Assembly (NCBI GenBank): GCA_003254905.1
Contig: QANU01100135.1
Location: forward strand, 1 to 64,000
DNA: 64,000 nt
Origin: Nissolia schottii
Taxonomy: Eukaryota; Streptophyta; Magnoliopsida; Fabales; Fabaceae
Reading direction: 5' to 3'
Part shown: positions 44,496-56,228 of the stretch, piece after piece
Layout of the letters: each line of letters opens with the position of its first letter
Position numbering within the stretch: position 1 is the first letter of the stretch
Translations under genes and position numbers: made by a program
The notes under the pieces: generated by a model
What the model was told of the DNA's origin: nothing
Databases searched by the model: none
Seen by the model: only the letters and a program-made list of their open reading frames with translations

Positions 44496-46967
44496 TTCTA
44501 CCCTCCTTATTTGAAATTTCGTCCCCGAAATTTGAACGTCACTGCGTTTCTATGCTATTTTCGGGAGACTTAGGGTTCTAAGATCCCCTGGCTACGCATG
44601 CCCGCTCGGGACCTCTAGAGGTGGATTAGAGACATTAAAACCTCACCAAAAGGGCTGCATTCGAATCCCCAATGGTCATTCACTCGAATGAATTGCAGAG
44701 TTCTTAAGGCATTCGAAAACCACATTCGAATGCTAGCCGGATTCGATTGAATTTTGAATTACGTTCGAATGAACTGCGACCTGAAGCTGTTTTAAACGCT
44801 TCTCATTCCCTTTTCTTTTACTCTCACTCGCTTCCCCTCTTCTCATCCGAAACCCTAGTAGAGCTAGAACATAATTCCTCTCCTTCCCACTTCAATTGCT
44901 TGCAATTTCTCACTCTCCCTCTTGTTCCCTAGCCTTCCCCTTCCTCCTCCTTCCTCATTCCCTCACATTTCTGTCCCCCTTGCTCTCTACCCGAATCTCT
45001 CACCCCCATTTTCTCTTCCATCCCCCAAAATCACCACTTCCATCATGAGTCATCATACCGGCCGTCTTTCGAGGTCCAAGAACCCTCAACCTCCTCCTCC
45101 ACGTGACCTTCCCCATTGGTTCTCCACCGAAGCCCAATGGCGGAACTTTGAAGCCAACTTCAAATAGCGGGCGGTCATGGAGCCTAAGATCCTTGATCGT
45201 GCCACCTTCGAGGAGGCGTCGGAGGAAATTTTGGCCTATCTGGACTCGGCCGAGCTCTTGGGGTTCCTGTGCTTCCATCACCCCGTGTACCCGCACTTCG
45301 TCCGACTCTTTTACAACAATATGCAGATCGTGGACAATGTGCTCACCTCGGAGGTGTGCGGTGTGCCAATAGAGCTATCTCTGGAGCAATTCTGGACAGT
45401 TTTGGAGCTTCCGCACGCGGGGAATGACCTAGCCTCGGGCCTATCGGAGTGGGCGTTCGACTCGGTTGGCATTCCTTTCGGGGAGGACATGGCATTAGGC
45501 GCCATCGCCCACTCGGGCCTCAAGAGCGCCAAGAACAGGCCTCAGGTGAGCGGCTTACCGGTGGAGCAGAGGATTTATCATTACCTGCTCACCCATACTC
45601 TTGTCCCGCGGAACGGGAATCACGCGGTGATGACCCGCGACGATTGCTTGGTGATGTGGGCCCTCACCGAGCACCACGAGATCAACAGGGCCCTCTATGT
45701 CATGCAGCACATGGGTGAGGCGCGGATTCGGGGTAACGCGCTCCCTTACGGTGTTCGGATCACCGAGATCCTCCAGTATATCCAAGTGCCTCTTGAGGGT
45801 ACGTATCTCGGTCATTTGCCTTTTCCTTTCTGCCTTTGACTTTTATTATGAATTGTCTTTATGAATGCATGGTCTTATACCTTTGATTACCGTTCCTTGC
45901 TCGCAGGTGAATTGAAGTGGTCCCCTAAAGTTACTTGGAAGGTGGACTCGGGCTGCTTAGCCAAAATGCACATTTCCCTGAACAACGCCCATCAGTTGGC
46001 CTACAACGTGCCTCAGGGTAGCTGTGCAAGAAAAGGGCTGCACCTTCTTCACCTTCCGCTCCATCCTCTCCCGCCGATCCTGCGGCTGCTGTTTCGACCT
46101 CAGCAGAGCCTACACCTTCCCCTGGCCTCTTATAGTCCCAGATTGACTTGTTGATGAGCCGGCTGGATGCTCTGAGCGTGGGCCTATCTCGTCTCGATCG
46201 GCTCGAGCAGTTGGACGTGCACACGGGCCATCTTGAGTGGCTAATGGCACATGCCGATCGTCTTGAGCAGATGGCGACACAGACCGACCATAACATGCTC
46301 CGGTTGGGTCAGGACTTGGATGTCGTCTATACGCACCTGGGCTGGGTACGCTCAGGGGGTTCTACGGGCGGCGTCTCGACTTCAGGCCCTGCTCCGGCCT
46401 CTATGGAGGAAGATCCGGCTCCGGACACTAAGGAAGCGGATTAGTTTTCTTAGGGCTACTAGAATAGGTAGTGTAGAATTATGTATAGGCTAACCATCCA
46501 ATGTTTTGTAAGTATTAGGGGGTAGGGGCATTTTGGGAATTTGATGTAATTGGTCCAGTTGCCTCCTACATTTTGTAACTTGGCGGCTAATTATTAATGC
46601 AACTTTTATGTTATCTTTCAAATCTTCAAGTCTTATTAAATATTGGTTGAATGTGCGTTTCATAGTTCTTTTGTACACCTTAGGGGTGATTTAGTCCAAA
46701 AGGGTCAACTTAAGATTTCGGGCAGATTGTTTTCCTTCGTTGATACCTAAGGATGGTATCTTGAGCGCGAGTAAGAGAATTTAGATCATGGTTAACAAAA
46801 TTAAGGGGAAAATGCAAGGCTATGGGGGTATTTCCCTCCGTTTAAGGGGCAAGGGTAAAATGGTCATTTTGGAGGGCAGCAACTCCCGGCTTACCCTCGG
46901 CTGGCCTCTGTGTACCTATTGAAGGTGGAATGGAAGCCGCATGAGCAAATTTGACTGAGCATGCGAG
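44496..46967 (-). other. type-1 internal region 4, truncated
   Basis: Begins with the PPT at LTR D. It matches the other internal regions up to ATGCGAG (46967), then stops; about 0.8 kb including the PBS is missing, replaced by the Athila derivative. Holds antisense gene copy 4. Confidence 0.85.
45045..46444 (+). pseudogene. antisense spliced gene, copy 4
   Basis: Exon 1 45045-45798 (754 bp), intron 45799-45906, exon 2 45907-46444. A GAG-to-TAG stop at 45165 falls early, but the frame then runs open from MEPKILDRATFEEA to the end of exon 1. Exon 2 has a 1-base deletion in the Lys/Arg patch near 46033 and a CAG-to-TAG change near 46132. The last ~98 codons (Leu-rich helix region and acidic tail) are open. 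Confidence 0.75.
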
Positions 46968-47119
46968 GTAAGACTTCAAAAGAACCATTGTTATTTGATC
47001 CATAGATTGAAGCTACTTCAAGGAAGAACAGGAAAAAGAAGAAAAAGTATTTAGCCAAAGAAAGAGAGGAGCAAGAGACAACTACATCATCAACTTCTTC
47101 AACAAATCAAGAAGAAACC

Positions 47120-48409
47120 ATGGCCGAAACAACTGGTGGGACTGGTGGAGCTGGCACCGACACAGGAGCCAGTGACAATAGGGGATTTGTAAATTTTACC
47201 CCTAGAAACATTATAAGAATGAGCAGGACTACTGGAGCTCAAAGACAACCTCAGATGCAACCTAGTTTGGTTCAATTATTATATGCTAACCCCTTTGCAG
47301 GTTTGGATCATTAGGATCCATACGCTCATTTAACAAAATTCTATGAACTCTGTGGGACCGCGGGAATGTCCGAGGCCGACGAAGAATCAATCTTTTTGAG
47401 GATGTTTCCCCTGACCTTGATTGGAAAAGCCAAGGAGTGGTTGCTTGATCAGCCACAAAACGTCCTTCAAATTGGGATCAACTGGAGGAAAAGTTCTGTG
47501 CCAGGTACTTTTCTCAATCTAAATTTATGGATTTAAAGACTGCCATTGCTACATTTGTGCAGGCTCCTAGAGAAAGCCTTTGTGAAGCCTGGGAACACTA
47601 TAAATCCATGCTAAGAAAGTGCCCGAATCATGGGTTCGATGCTCGCACCCAAATCCACATTTTCCGCAACGGACTCTAACAACAGCACAAACTAATGCTG
47701 GATGCTGCTGCCGGTGGACAGATAATGTCCAAAACACTGGAGGAAGCCATCTCCATTATTGATTCCATGGCCTTGACGGACCAACAAGGCCAGTATAACA
47801 GAGGTCCTAGGAGAGGAGGAGTGCTTGAGCTGGGACCCAACGATGCCATCCTTGCCCAACACAAGCAACTCCAACAACAGATAGACGAGGTGAAAAAGGC
47901 CCTAAGCGAGTTGCCAAAGCAAATTAGAGAGGCCCGTGATGCGAAAAGGCAACAGGTATTTTTTTTGTGAAATTTGTAATGGCGATCACCCGTCCAATGT
48001 TTGTCATTTCAGGGAAGAAGAAGTTCACTTCCTTGAAAACCAGCCACGGCCACCCTATCAAAACAATTTCCAAAGGGGGCCGAATCAAAATTTTAATCAG
48101 CCATGGAGGCAAGAGGCCGGACCATCATTCAGAGCTCCGCAACCGCCGTACCAACCACCTCGCCCGTATCAAAATCAGCCTCCCATGCATTCAAGTTCCA
48201 AAATAGAGTAAACGTTCAATCAATTTATGCAACAATCAATGATAAATCAAAAGAATAACGAAGCCTCTATTAGGAACTTGGAGACACAATTGGGACAATT
48301 GGCTATTGATATGGCAGAATTGAAGAAAAGAAGATTTACGGCCAATCCGGAGTTAAATCCCAAGGACTATTGCCATGGGAGGAGGACTGATGATGAGGAG
48401 GAGAGCTAG
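47120..48409 (+). pseudogene. gag: Athila-type Gag, broken
   Basis: Starts MAETTGGTGGAGTD. After a TAG at 47311 the core follows: DPYAHLTKFYELCGTAGMSE, LRMFPLTLIGKAKEWLLDQP, then after a frameshift near 47465 a stretch with LEEKFCARYFSQSKFMDLKT, ESLCEAWEHYKSMLRKCPNH and, after another stop, MLDAAAGGQIMSKT. These are hallmark Athila/Calypso Gag blocks. A final shift near 47950 leads to the zinc-knuckle-like CEICNGDHPSNVC and the IRNLETQLGQLA segment (48227-48409). At least two stops and two frameshifts; protease through integrase are deleted. Confidence 0.88.
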
Positions 48410-50427
48410 AAGGAAAAATGCGTCGGGCTAACGACGTTAAACAAAGCGCTGTCTGGGAGGCAACCCAGAAGTTTGTAAGTTTTTATTAATTAGTAGTTTA
48501 TTAATTTTGAAGGATAATTAATTTTAAGGTGTTAAGAATTTTTTATGAAATATGGTGAAAAAGAAATAAAGGTTGTTAAATCTTGTAATTAGGTTTGAAA
48601 TTTAAAAAATGCTAATCTTTTTCAATTAAGCTAAACTTGAAGCATTTTTGATTTCTAAACCTAATGACAGATTTTAAACCTTTTAAGCAGGTATTTGAGA
48701 AAGGTGCACATAAGTTAATGGGAAAACGATTCTTATTTGTTTAAGAGATGAAAAAAATTTTAAGAACAAATCTTTTCAAAAGCACCTTAAGATCAATGCA
48801 ATGTTTTGAATCCATAAATCATTGTGGGAAATTCTGTCCATAATGAGTGGGAATTTCTGTCCACTTAAGCGGGAAGTTCTGTCCGCAAGATTGTAGGAAA
48901 TTTTGTCTACAAAAGGATTCAAAATAAAACCATGATCTCTCTAACACTATTTGGAAGAAAGGAAGTTTTCTTTGATTGTTTTTGCAGACCGGAAAACAAC
49001 CAATGAAGATTCGTAACATCAACTAAAGAGAGACACACTTCTAGAGGATGATGAGCATGATTCCTAACGAAGGATGAGCCTCTATCTCCTCAACAACAGT
49101 GAAGCAAGATGAAGTAGCTTGGATAAAATGAAAAGAAGTTACATCAATGAGGCTACTTCAAAGAAATTCACCATAACAGGGAACTTTTTAATTTTCTAGC
49201 ACCTTAATTAATTAATTTCCTTAGTTAGTTAGTTAATATGTACTTAAGACTTGTTTTTTTAAAAACAAAGTAGTAGTTTATTTTACTTGGTTTGATGTAT
49301 GAACACAAATATCATGAATTGACTTGTTTCATAATCAATAATAGGCTTTTGTGTACATGCATAGTTACTATGAACATGTTCATATGCATTGATATACTTG
49401 TATGCACAAACATAACCTTGAAAATGTTTTGAAATCAAGGAAATGAAACCTAGCCAAGTGAGGGAGTGAGCCATACACTTAAGCGAGATAGAGAGAATCA
49501 CCATTGTTTTTACACAATTGAATTTGTTTGAGTCTCTAAATTTGATAATTGTGTGGAAACAATAGGAGATGATCAAGGCATTTTGTTCTTTAGAATTTAA
49601 ACCCACTTGGCCAAATAAAACCAACCTTTACTTAGGAATATCCTTTGCCACCCCATTTGAGCCTAACATGAGAAAATTTTTGTTCATAATCCCTAAGCCA
49701 TAAGCAGAAAAACAATGTTAATCCCTTAATTTCTAGATTAAGAGAGCATTCAAATTGGATTATGTGCAAAAAGCTAAGTCAGGGGGAGATAAGGGTGAGC
49801 CAAAGTGGAAAAGCAAAAAAAAGATAAAAATAACAAAAGAAGCATGTGCAAAAGAACACATTCTATCCCAAAACAAAAAGAAGAAAAAGAAAAAAGGGAT
49901 AGAGGAACAAGAAAAAGGAGATTGAAAGGGTGAAGAAACAAAGAAAAGAAAGGGCACAAAAGACGTTGGTTTTTAACGCTCTCTTGATTAGAAATAATTG
50001 CATAAACCAGAAAAACCAATTCTCCTTGTAGCCTGGTCCCATTACAACCTTTAAAAGTCCTTAGTGATCCTTGCATGACCATACTTTTGCATTGAATAAT
50101 GAGACAGGTAACAAATTTAAATTGTTGAGATTCAATGGTGACAGTGAGCGAAACACTCACCCCAAGTTGGCCCATTGGCCATTGTGCGCATAAATGATAA
50201 TTTCCTTGGTGAAAAAGACATTGGATAGTGTGATTTGTTTGTGCCATTCAAGTAATTATGCATTTGACTTGTTCAAGTTCTTTTATGTTTCACAAGGTCT
50301 CAAGCTTAAACCGTTTGAAACAGTTCAATTCATTGCATTAACCATTTGTTTATAAGCATTAATCTCTTGTGAAAATAATTCTACTACCTCTTGTTTGAGG
50401 ACAAACAAGGTTTTAAGTCAGGGGGAG
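48410..50427 (+). other. Athila 3' non-coding region
   Basis: About 2 kb from TGGGAGGCAACCCAG to the PPT. Contains a four-copy ~22-bp tandem repeat (48826-48910, GGGAAATTCTGTCC-like) and a purine-rich stretch (49800-49940). The end TTTGAGGACAAACAAGGTTT before the PPT is characteristic of Athila. I see no env-like or other gene. Confidence 0.7.
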
Positions 50428-52045
50428 TGATAAGTGCCCCATTTACACAATTTTCAAATCCTAAAATGGCACTTATTTGCTTAGGTTTTAAAGAATTATC
50501 TAATTAATTTCCCATATTTTGTAGGATTCCTAATATATTTTGAAGATGGATGCAAGTAACCTGATTAAAGAATAATCCCATGAAGAATGGAAGAGAAGGG
50601 CAGAATTGGGAAAAAGCTTAAAAGAGAAGATTCTGGCAGTAAGACCGCTCAGCGATGCACACATAATCGTTCAGCGAACAAAGATGAATCGCTCAGTGGT
50701 AAAACACTTATCGCTCAGCGAAGCTACGTCGGCAAGCCACTTGCACCAGCGCAATAAATGTGCCAGCTGGAGCCAGCCTAGCGCCGCCATCCACGTCAGC
50801 CGCCGCCCTGCAAAAGCTGCCGAGCATTTAATGAAGACGCGTAAAAGTACAATCGCTCAGCGATAGTGCGCCGCCGTCCAGCGATTCAGAGCTTATCGCT
50901 CAGCGATGGTACCAAAACCGCTGAGCGATGGACCTCAAATTTTGCCTATAAATAGGGAGGCCGAGACCACTTCAAAACCATCCTTCATTTCCCCCCCCAA
51001 ACACCATTCTTTACACATTTTGTTGTACTTTTAAAGCTTAGTTTAGTTTAGGTTAGGTTAGGAGCAAAGACGAGGCTTGTGAAGGAGCCGGAGATCGAGG
51101 AAGCTTGGCGAAGCCATGGCCATGACGGCGTGAGCACGTGTCATGGTAAGTGCCTAAACCTTGCCTCCAAGATTCTCTTGTAAGATGGGTTCCTAACCCT
51201 CTTTTTGTTGGGATTTTGATTACTATTGTAGTTCGCTTGTATCCATGTAACTATTACATATGAATCTATCTTTTTCTTATGATTTGCTTGAATGATTTCA
51301 TGCCTAATGCTAGTTCTGTTTAGTATTTTGATTCTTGATTTGGGACTTATTTACATGAACGAAAGTTATGTTAATTAGGTCATAACCAAATTAAAATCAA
51401 TAATGCTATGCTTAACTAGAACCTAGACTTGAACGTTGTGAATGAAAGTTACAATCATTAGAGTCTGACCTAAATCATTTCATCTAACCTTGTTGCCGTA
51501 ACTGGAATAAAGGTTAGCCGTTTTAACATCTGGATTAATGCTGGCGTACCTTGTTAAGCTAGTGTGCGAAAGTGACAGTTTAACAAGGGAAACCTGTGAT
51601 CTTGTCATGCGCGAAAGTGATGACAAGTTAAGAACTGATGGCGGGCAATCAAACGATAGTTCTATGTAATAAGTAACTGGATGCATGAAACTATAATGTG
51701 ATTAAAATTCCCAACAAGCTCCGGAACTACCTCCGATTTGTTTCCTATTTACTTTTATGTCGTTTATTTACTTATTTATTTAACTATCAATTTATCAAAT
51801 CCTTCACTTCATTGTTTAATTAAACGAACTCAAGAACGGTATTTTTGCAACTCTCTGTGGTTCGACTATACCCGACTATACTGCAATCGGATTCCTTTGG
51901 AATCTGAAAGCCGTAAAGTAGGATATATATATAAATTTAATTTAAACGACAAAAGTGCATAGAAGCTTTCGACGAGCTTGGCATGGTTGTGACAAAACCT
52001 AAGCTGTGTCAAGATCCGAGAAAGTGGTTAAAAAGGCTTTCATCA
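50428..52045 (+). repeat. Athila 3' LTR
   Basis: 1,618 bp, TGATAAGTGCC ... GGCTTTCATCA, alignable end to end with the solo LTR at 18961. CGCTCAGCG array at 50642-50935, TATA box TATAAATA at 50947-50954. Confidence 0.92.
50642..50935. repeat. CGCTCAGCG array, Athila 3' LTR
   Basis: About eight sites of CGCTCAGCG, CGTTCAGCG or CGCTGAGCG directly upstream of the TATA box. Confidence 0.85.
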
Positions 52046-52837
52046 CCTAGCTAGTTGTAACACCCCTGCTAACTGCCTACTTCCCGGGTAGTAAGCAATG
52101 CTCACAGGGTTGTTATTCATTATGTCGGGTTACCTTCAGCTCGTACTTTTACTTTTGCAAATATCTTATACGCAAAAATATGGACCATTTTCAAAATCGT
52201 TTGCGTGATTTATCAATTTATAAACTAGGAGTCGTGCGTGATTAACAGAATATATCACAACAATCGCTAATAACCGTAGTAGAATATGGAGAGTGTGTGT
52301 ATATAGATATAATTACAACCAAGGTCCCAAAGCATAATGACACATAGCCATAGTAATAAATATTTACACAAAACATGTAAAAGTCATAGTCATAAGACGA
52401 TACATATATCATCCTAATGTCACTGTCATTCCTTTGCCTTAGCTTTGATCTGCTGCAGTCCTCTGTCATCTACCAGACGTCCTTCGGGTCAATCCGTTCG
52501 CTCTGCAGACCTGTGGGATCCATAACCGAGGGGGTGGGGGTGAGAACACTTGGTCCTCAGTGGGATTCCTTAGCACTACCACAGGTTCATTTTCTCGGTT
52601 ATTCTCCCGGCCGTTCAGGAGATCTCTAAGTGAGCATGCATACTAAAATCCTACTAATTATTATCTTGGCCTAGGATCTTGAACAGCTTTATCTATGTTA
52701 CTAGGTGATCAGCGGAACTAGTCTTTCTTATCTAAGTTCTCGTGCTCATTGTCTATACTTCGCGTATATATATAGGCCGTCTCGAGCATTCTCTTGATGA
52801 CTACATAGACATACCTCATTATATACATATACTTTCT

Positions 52838-53285
52838 TTACTTTCTTTCTTTTCATTTTGTTCTTCCGAGCCAGGCGTGAACTCCTGGACCCCGGTCTCA
52901 TTCATCCTTTCTTTACTTTCTTTCTTTTCATTTTGTTCTTCCGAGCTAGGCGTGAACTCCTGGACCCCGGTCTCATTCATCCTTTCCTGTCCCCCAGTAC
53001 TCCCTCGTACACCTCAGGACCGTCGTCCCCATGGTGGTGTACGACCTGTCTTCTATGTCTGTTCCCGGAGCGAACACAACTCCACCCCCTTCCCGGGTGG
53101 CGAGGGGCCGCCCTGACGGCGTAACTGGAAGCGGACTTAACCAAACCTCCTCGTACACCCTGGGACTCTTCCCCTGGGGGTGTACGACCTGCCTTTTCTC
53201 TCTGTTCCTCGAGCCAACATGACTCCACCCCCTTACCGGGTGGCGAGGGGCCGCCCTCGTGGCTAAGCCGGAAGCGGACCGTATC
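52838..53285. repeat. tandem repeats in type-4 LTR b
   Basis: Two ~71-bp copies sharing TTCCGAGC.AGGCGTGAAC (52838-52980), then two longer units sharing CGGGTGGCGAGGGGCCGCCC and GGTGTACGACCTG (about 53030-53280). These lie where LTR 4a and type-2 LTRs carry the GGTGACGTGATCGAGCC repeat. Confidence 0.8.
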
Positions 53286-53639
53286 ATCATTCATTCATTC
53301 TTTACACCATCATTCTTTTTATCACATGTCATGCATGCCATCATTCTTTTCTTTCATATGCACATTTATCTTTTCTCTTCGTGCTTTTGTTCCCACATTT
53401 CATTCTCAACTTTATTCATTACTCATTCATTAAATAATCACTTCTAGTGATCTATCCTCATGATGCATGCTTGCTCAAACACATAAACATATAATCACAT
53501 AAATCATATACTTACGCTTCGGTGAGTGTCCACTTATAACCGTGCCCATTTTAATTATAAGCTTCTTCGCACCTCCACTTAAGTATAGCTATAACATTGA
53601 TGATTGGACTATGTGCCTCAAGACAACCTTGAAAACCCT

Positions 53640-54260
53640 CACTAGGGAACCACTCGGTAACTCCAGGGAACCTCTGCGGAACCCCCTTCAGAAACTCTCC
53701 AGGCTCTCCGCGTAACCTCTCGGTAACGCTCCAGGGATCCTCCGCAGAACCCACTCAGCACTCGCACTCCAGGGATCTTATGCGGAAACCACTCAACGCT
53801 TACTTCTTTTATTTTCTCATTTTCTCACACTCGCTTTCCAGGGATCCTCCGCAGAACCCTTCAGCATCCCTCTCCAGGGAAACCACAACAACTCTCTAGA
53901 CTCCTCTCAATCACTCTCCGCGGAACTACTCAGTGCTTACTACCTTACGGGTCTTCTCTCATTCTCTCACATTCATACCCCAGGGATCCTACGCAGAACC
54001 CACTCGGCAGCACTCTTGGTGCCGCTCAACAACTCTCTACAGACTCCTCTCAGTCACTCTACGCGTACCCATTTGGTACCCGTTCTGGACGCCACTTAAC
54101 AACTCTCTAGACTCCTCTCGGTCCCTCTCTGCGGAACCCACACAGCACCCGTCCAGGCGCCGCTCAATAGCTCCAGACTCCTGTCAGCGCTTACTTCCTT
54201 GCTTATTTTCTCTCATGTTCTCACATTCAGTCACTCTCCGCGGAACCCACACTCGTCGGT
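53640..54260. repeat. CCGCGGAACCC array, type-4 LTR b
   Basis: About 12 degenerate units of CTCCGCGGAACCC, GATCCTCCGCAGAACCC and similar. It ends at GTCACTGGACGAAACTGG, which aligns with GCCACTGGGCGAAACTTG at the end of the CGCTCAGCG array of the type-3 LTR (62531). Confidence 0.82.
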
Positions 54261-55763
54261 CACTGGACGAAACTGGAAACCGAACTGCTTAATTTCTTTC
54301 ATTTCTTTTCCACTTTGCTCATGGCTACCCCTTGAGATCCTCACACATATTCCAATCATCATAGAACTAACTAGTCCAGGTCACAAGACCCTTCAGAATC
54401 ATCTTCCTAGCCTAACCAAGCATTTCTAGCATAAACCATAAACAAAACATACAAACAAGCAAGTATAGAAGAGCCACCAAGGAGGGGCAAGCTTAGGATT
54501 ACCCACCTGCAGAAAAACTTGGTGGGGGAGGAAAGATTGGGGTGAAGTCCACTAGCTTGATGCTTCCAAAGCTTGGGGTCACCTCCCTCCAAGAGAAGCT
54601 TGAGAGAAACTATGAGTAAGCTCACGGTTTTTGAGAAGGGGAGAATGAGATTTTTGCTTGGTGTTGTGAGGAAGAAGCCTCGGTTTTATGGAGGATGAGG
54701 GAGATGAAAATATTTCTTTGGAGTTTTGGGGAGAGAACTCGGTTTGTGTGGCTGATGGTGAGTGGGAAGTATTAAATAAAGTTGGATAAATAGTAGAAAG
54801 CATGGGCATAGGTATGGGTGGGTATGGGCATGTGTAAGAAAGGTAAGGTGATGGGACTTTGGAAGCATGACTTAAGGGATTGGAAAAATCCCAATTAGCT
54901 GTGCAGCCCTCTCTCTCGAGTTCAGCTACTGAAATTTTCATCTTCTCCCGGTTCCGGTTCGCGCACGGTCGGTGTGTCGCGCACGGTCGTCCCAAAAATA
55001 TTCCGTTTATATCGTCGTGATCCTCTAATTCCCCTCTACCTAAGGGTATTAATGTTTAAAGGTGTTTGTGAATTTTTTCTCCGGGGGAGTATTTTCACGG
55101 ACACCTTTTGCGCGTCAGAAAATTTTGTCGGCAAACCATGACTGTTCGGTTGTCCACCGAACTTCTTGCCGCGACACGTCTTATTTTCTAGGTATATTTT
55201 ACCTATTAATGCCCCATTTTAATTTCCTAGTCATGATTAGAAAATTAATATAATAATTATATTTACGATTATTTCCCTATGGAAAAAATCAGGATGTTAC
55301 ACTAGTCGGCCTATGCTTAAGTCATAGACTTCCCGGCTAGGTGGTGCTCTTCTGGTGCTGCGAACCGTTATGATTCTACATCTTGACTTAAAATTAGGGT
55401 TTACAAAATAACGGGCCAATTTAAACTTTATTTCAATGATACTAAGGAAAATAACGAGCCATACGCATCATATACCGCATAAGCATTATCATAAAAATGT
55501 AAAGGAAGCACGAGTACGTACCTAGCGTGCGGCGAGTACCCGAAGAAAATACAGATACGGCCCAAAGATAACACACATAATTATACATTAATATCATAAG
55601 GAGTATCTTGTCCTACTACGGACATACATATCCAACATCACTCTATATACAATGGTACATATATACAATACTACAAGTGAACTAAACCTACGCACACGGA
55701 TGAGTACTACTCATTGCGTGTACGACACTCCTACAGCTGCAACTCTGGCGGGGTCCTGACACC

Positions 55764-56228
55764 CTACTCATCAGAATCCTCCTCTCGCTCTGCGGGATCC
55801 ACCTCATCCTCACTGGAGATATCCATCACTGCGGTGAACTCGCAGGGCACGAACCTGCGTGATCGCACTGGGAGAACGCTCTTGCGGGCGGTAGTGCACG
55901 TGCCTAGTCCTTGAACCGGAGGTGTAACTGGCTCTAGGTCGGTATCTAGCTCGGGTATCGGCTATGGCTCTGGCCTCGGCGGCGGAGGACCATTCTCTCT
56001 GCCGACGTGGATTGGATATCAGGTGCTGCTACCTGGACGCTCGTCGATCTAGATGGGATGCATGGGCGATGATCCTAGCCCTCGAAGCCTGCGTCGGGCT
56101 TGCTCCGGACACTCTTCCGAAAAGTTCGCAAAAGCGAACGTGCTGGTCTCCAGTAAGGTGTAGGTGCGGTAGTTGCGCTGTCGTGAGCGCGTAAATAACC
56201 AAACATCCTTGGGAGGCGGCGATGACAT
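55764..56228 (-). pseudogene. LTR-leader ORF, LTR E copy
   Basis: MSSPPPKDVWLFTRSRQRN, TLLETSTFAFANF, then a stop after SSPMHPI (56049); the rest of the region continues to the acidic end near 55764. The overlapping MTPVDRHV frame is open for 72 codons. The stem-loop arms (about 56265-56280) are mutated. No known family. Confidence 0.42.

Larger units (their letters stand above)
46968..52045 (+). mobile_element. Athila-type derivative, 5' LTR deleted
   Basis: Plus strand: gag remnant (47120-48409), long 3' non-coding part, PPT (AGTCAGGGGGAG, 50416-50427), 3' LTR (50428-52045), then CCTAG, which is type-1 LTR sequence. It therefore inserted into the first bases of LTR E. Its own 5' LTR, PBS and leader, plus the end of internal region 4, are gone, so a deletion runs from 46967 into the Athila leader. 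No pol: gag is followed directly by the post-pol sequence TGGGAGGCAACCCAG typical of Athila. Confidence 0.85.
52056..55301 (-). mobile_element. solo LTR, type 4 (copy b)
   Basis: 3,246 bp, TGTAACACCCCTGC ... AGGATGTTACA, flanked by CTAGT (52051-52055 and 55302-55306). Inserted into the start of LTR E, five bases from the Athila insertion. Minus-strand donor-like site 54506-54499, GCGGAACC array 54260-53640, two further tandem repeats (52838-52980 and 53080-53280). Its leader frame is short: MDPTGLQSERIDPKDVW, then a stop. Confidence 0.92.

Noticed and set aside
49760..50247. Hydrophobic minus-strand frame as an envelope-like gene of the Athila element
   Set aside because: Arises from a purine-rich plus-strand stretch, wrong strand for an Athila env-like ORF, no conserved block seen.
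52742..53124. Phe/Leu-rich ORFs as membrane proteins
   Set aside because: Generated by pyrimidine-rich tandem repeats inside a solo LTR.
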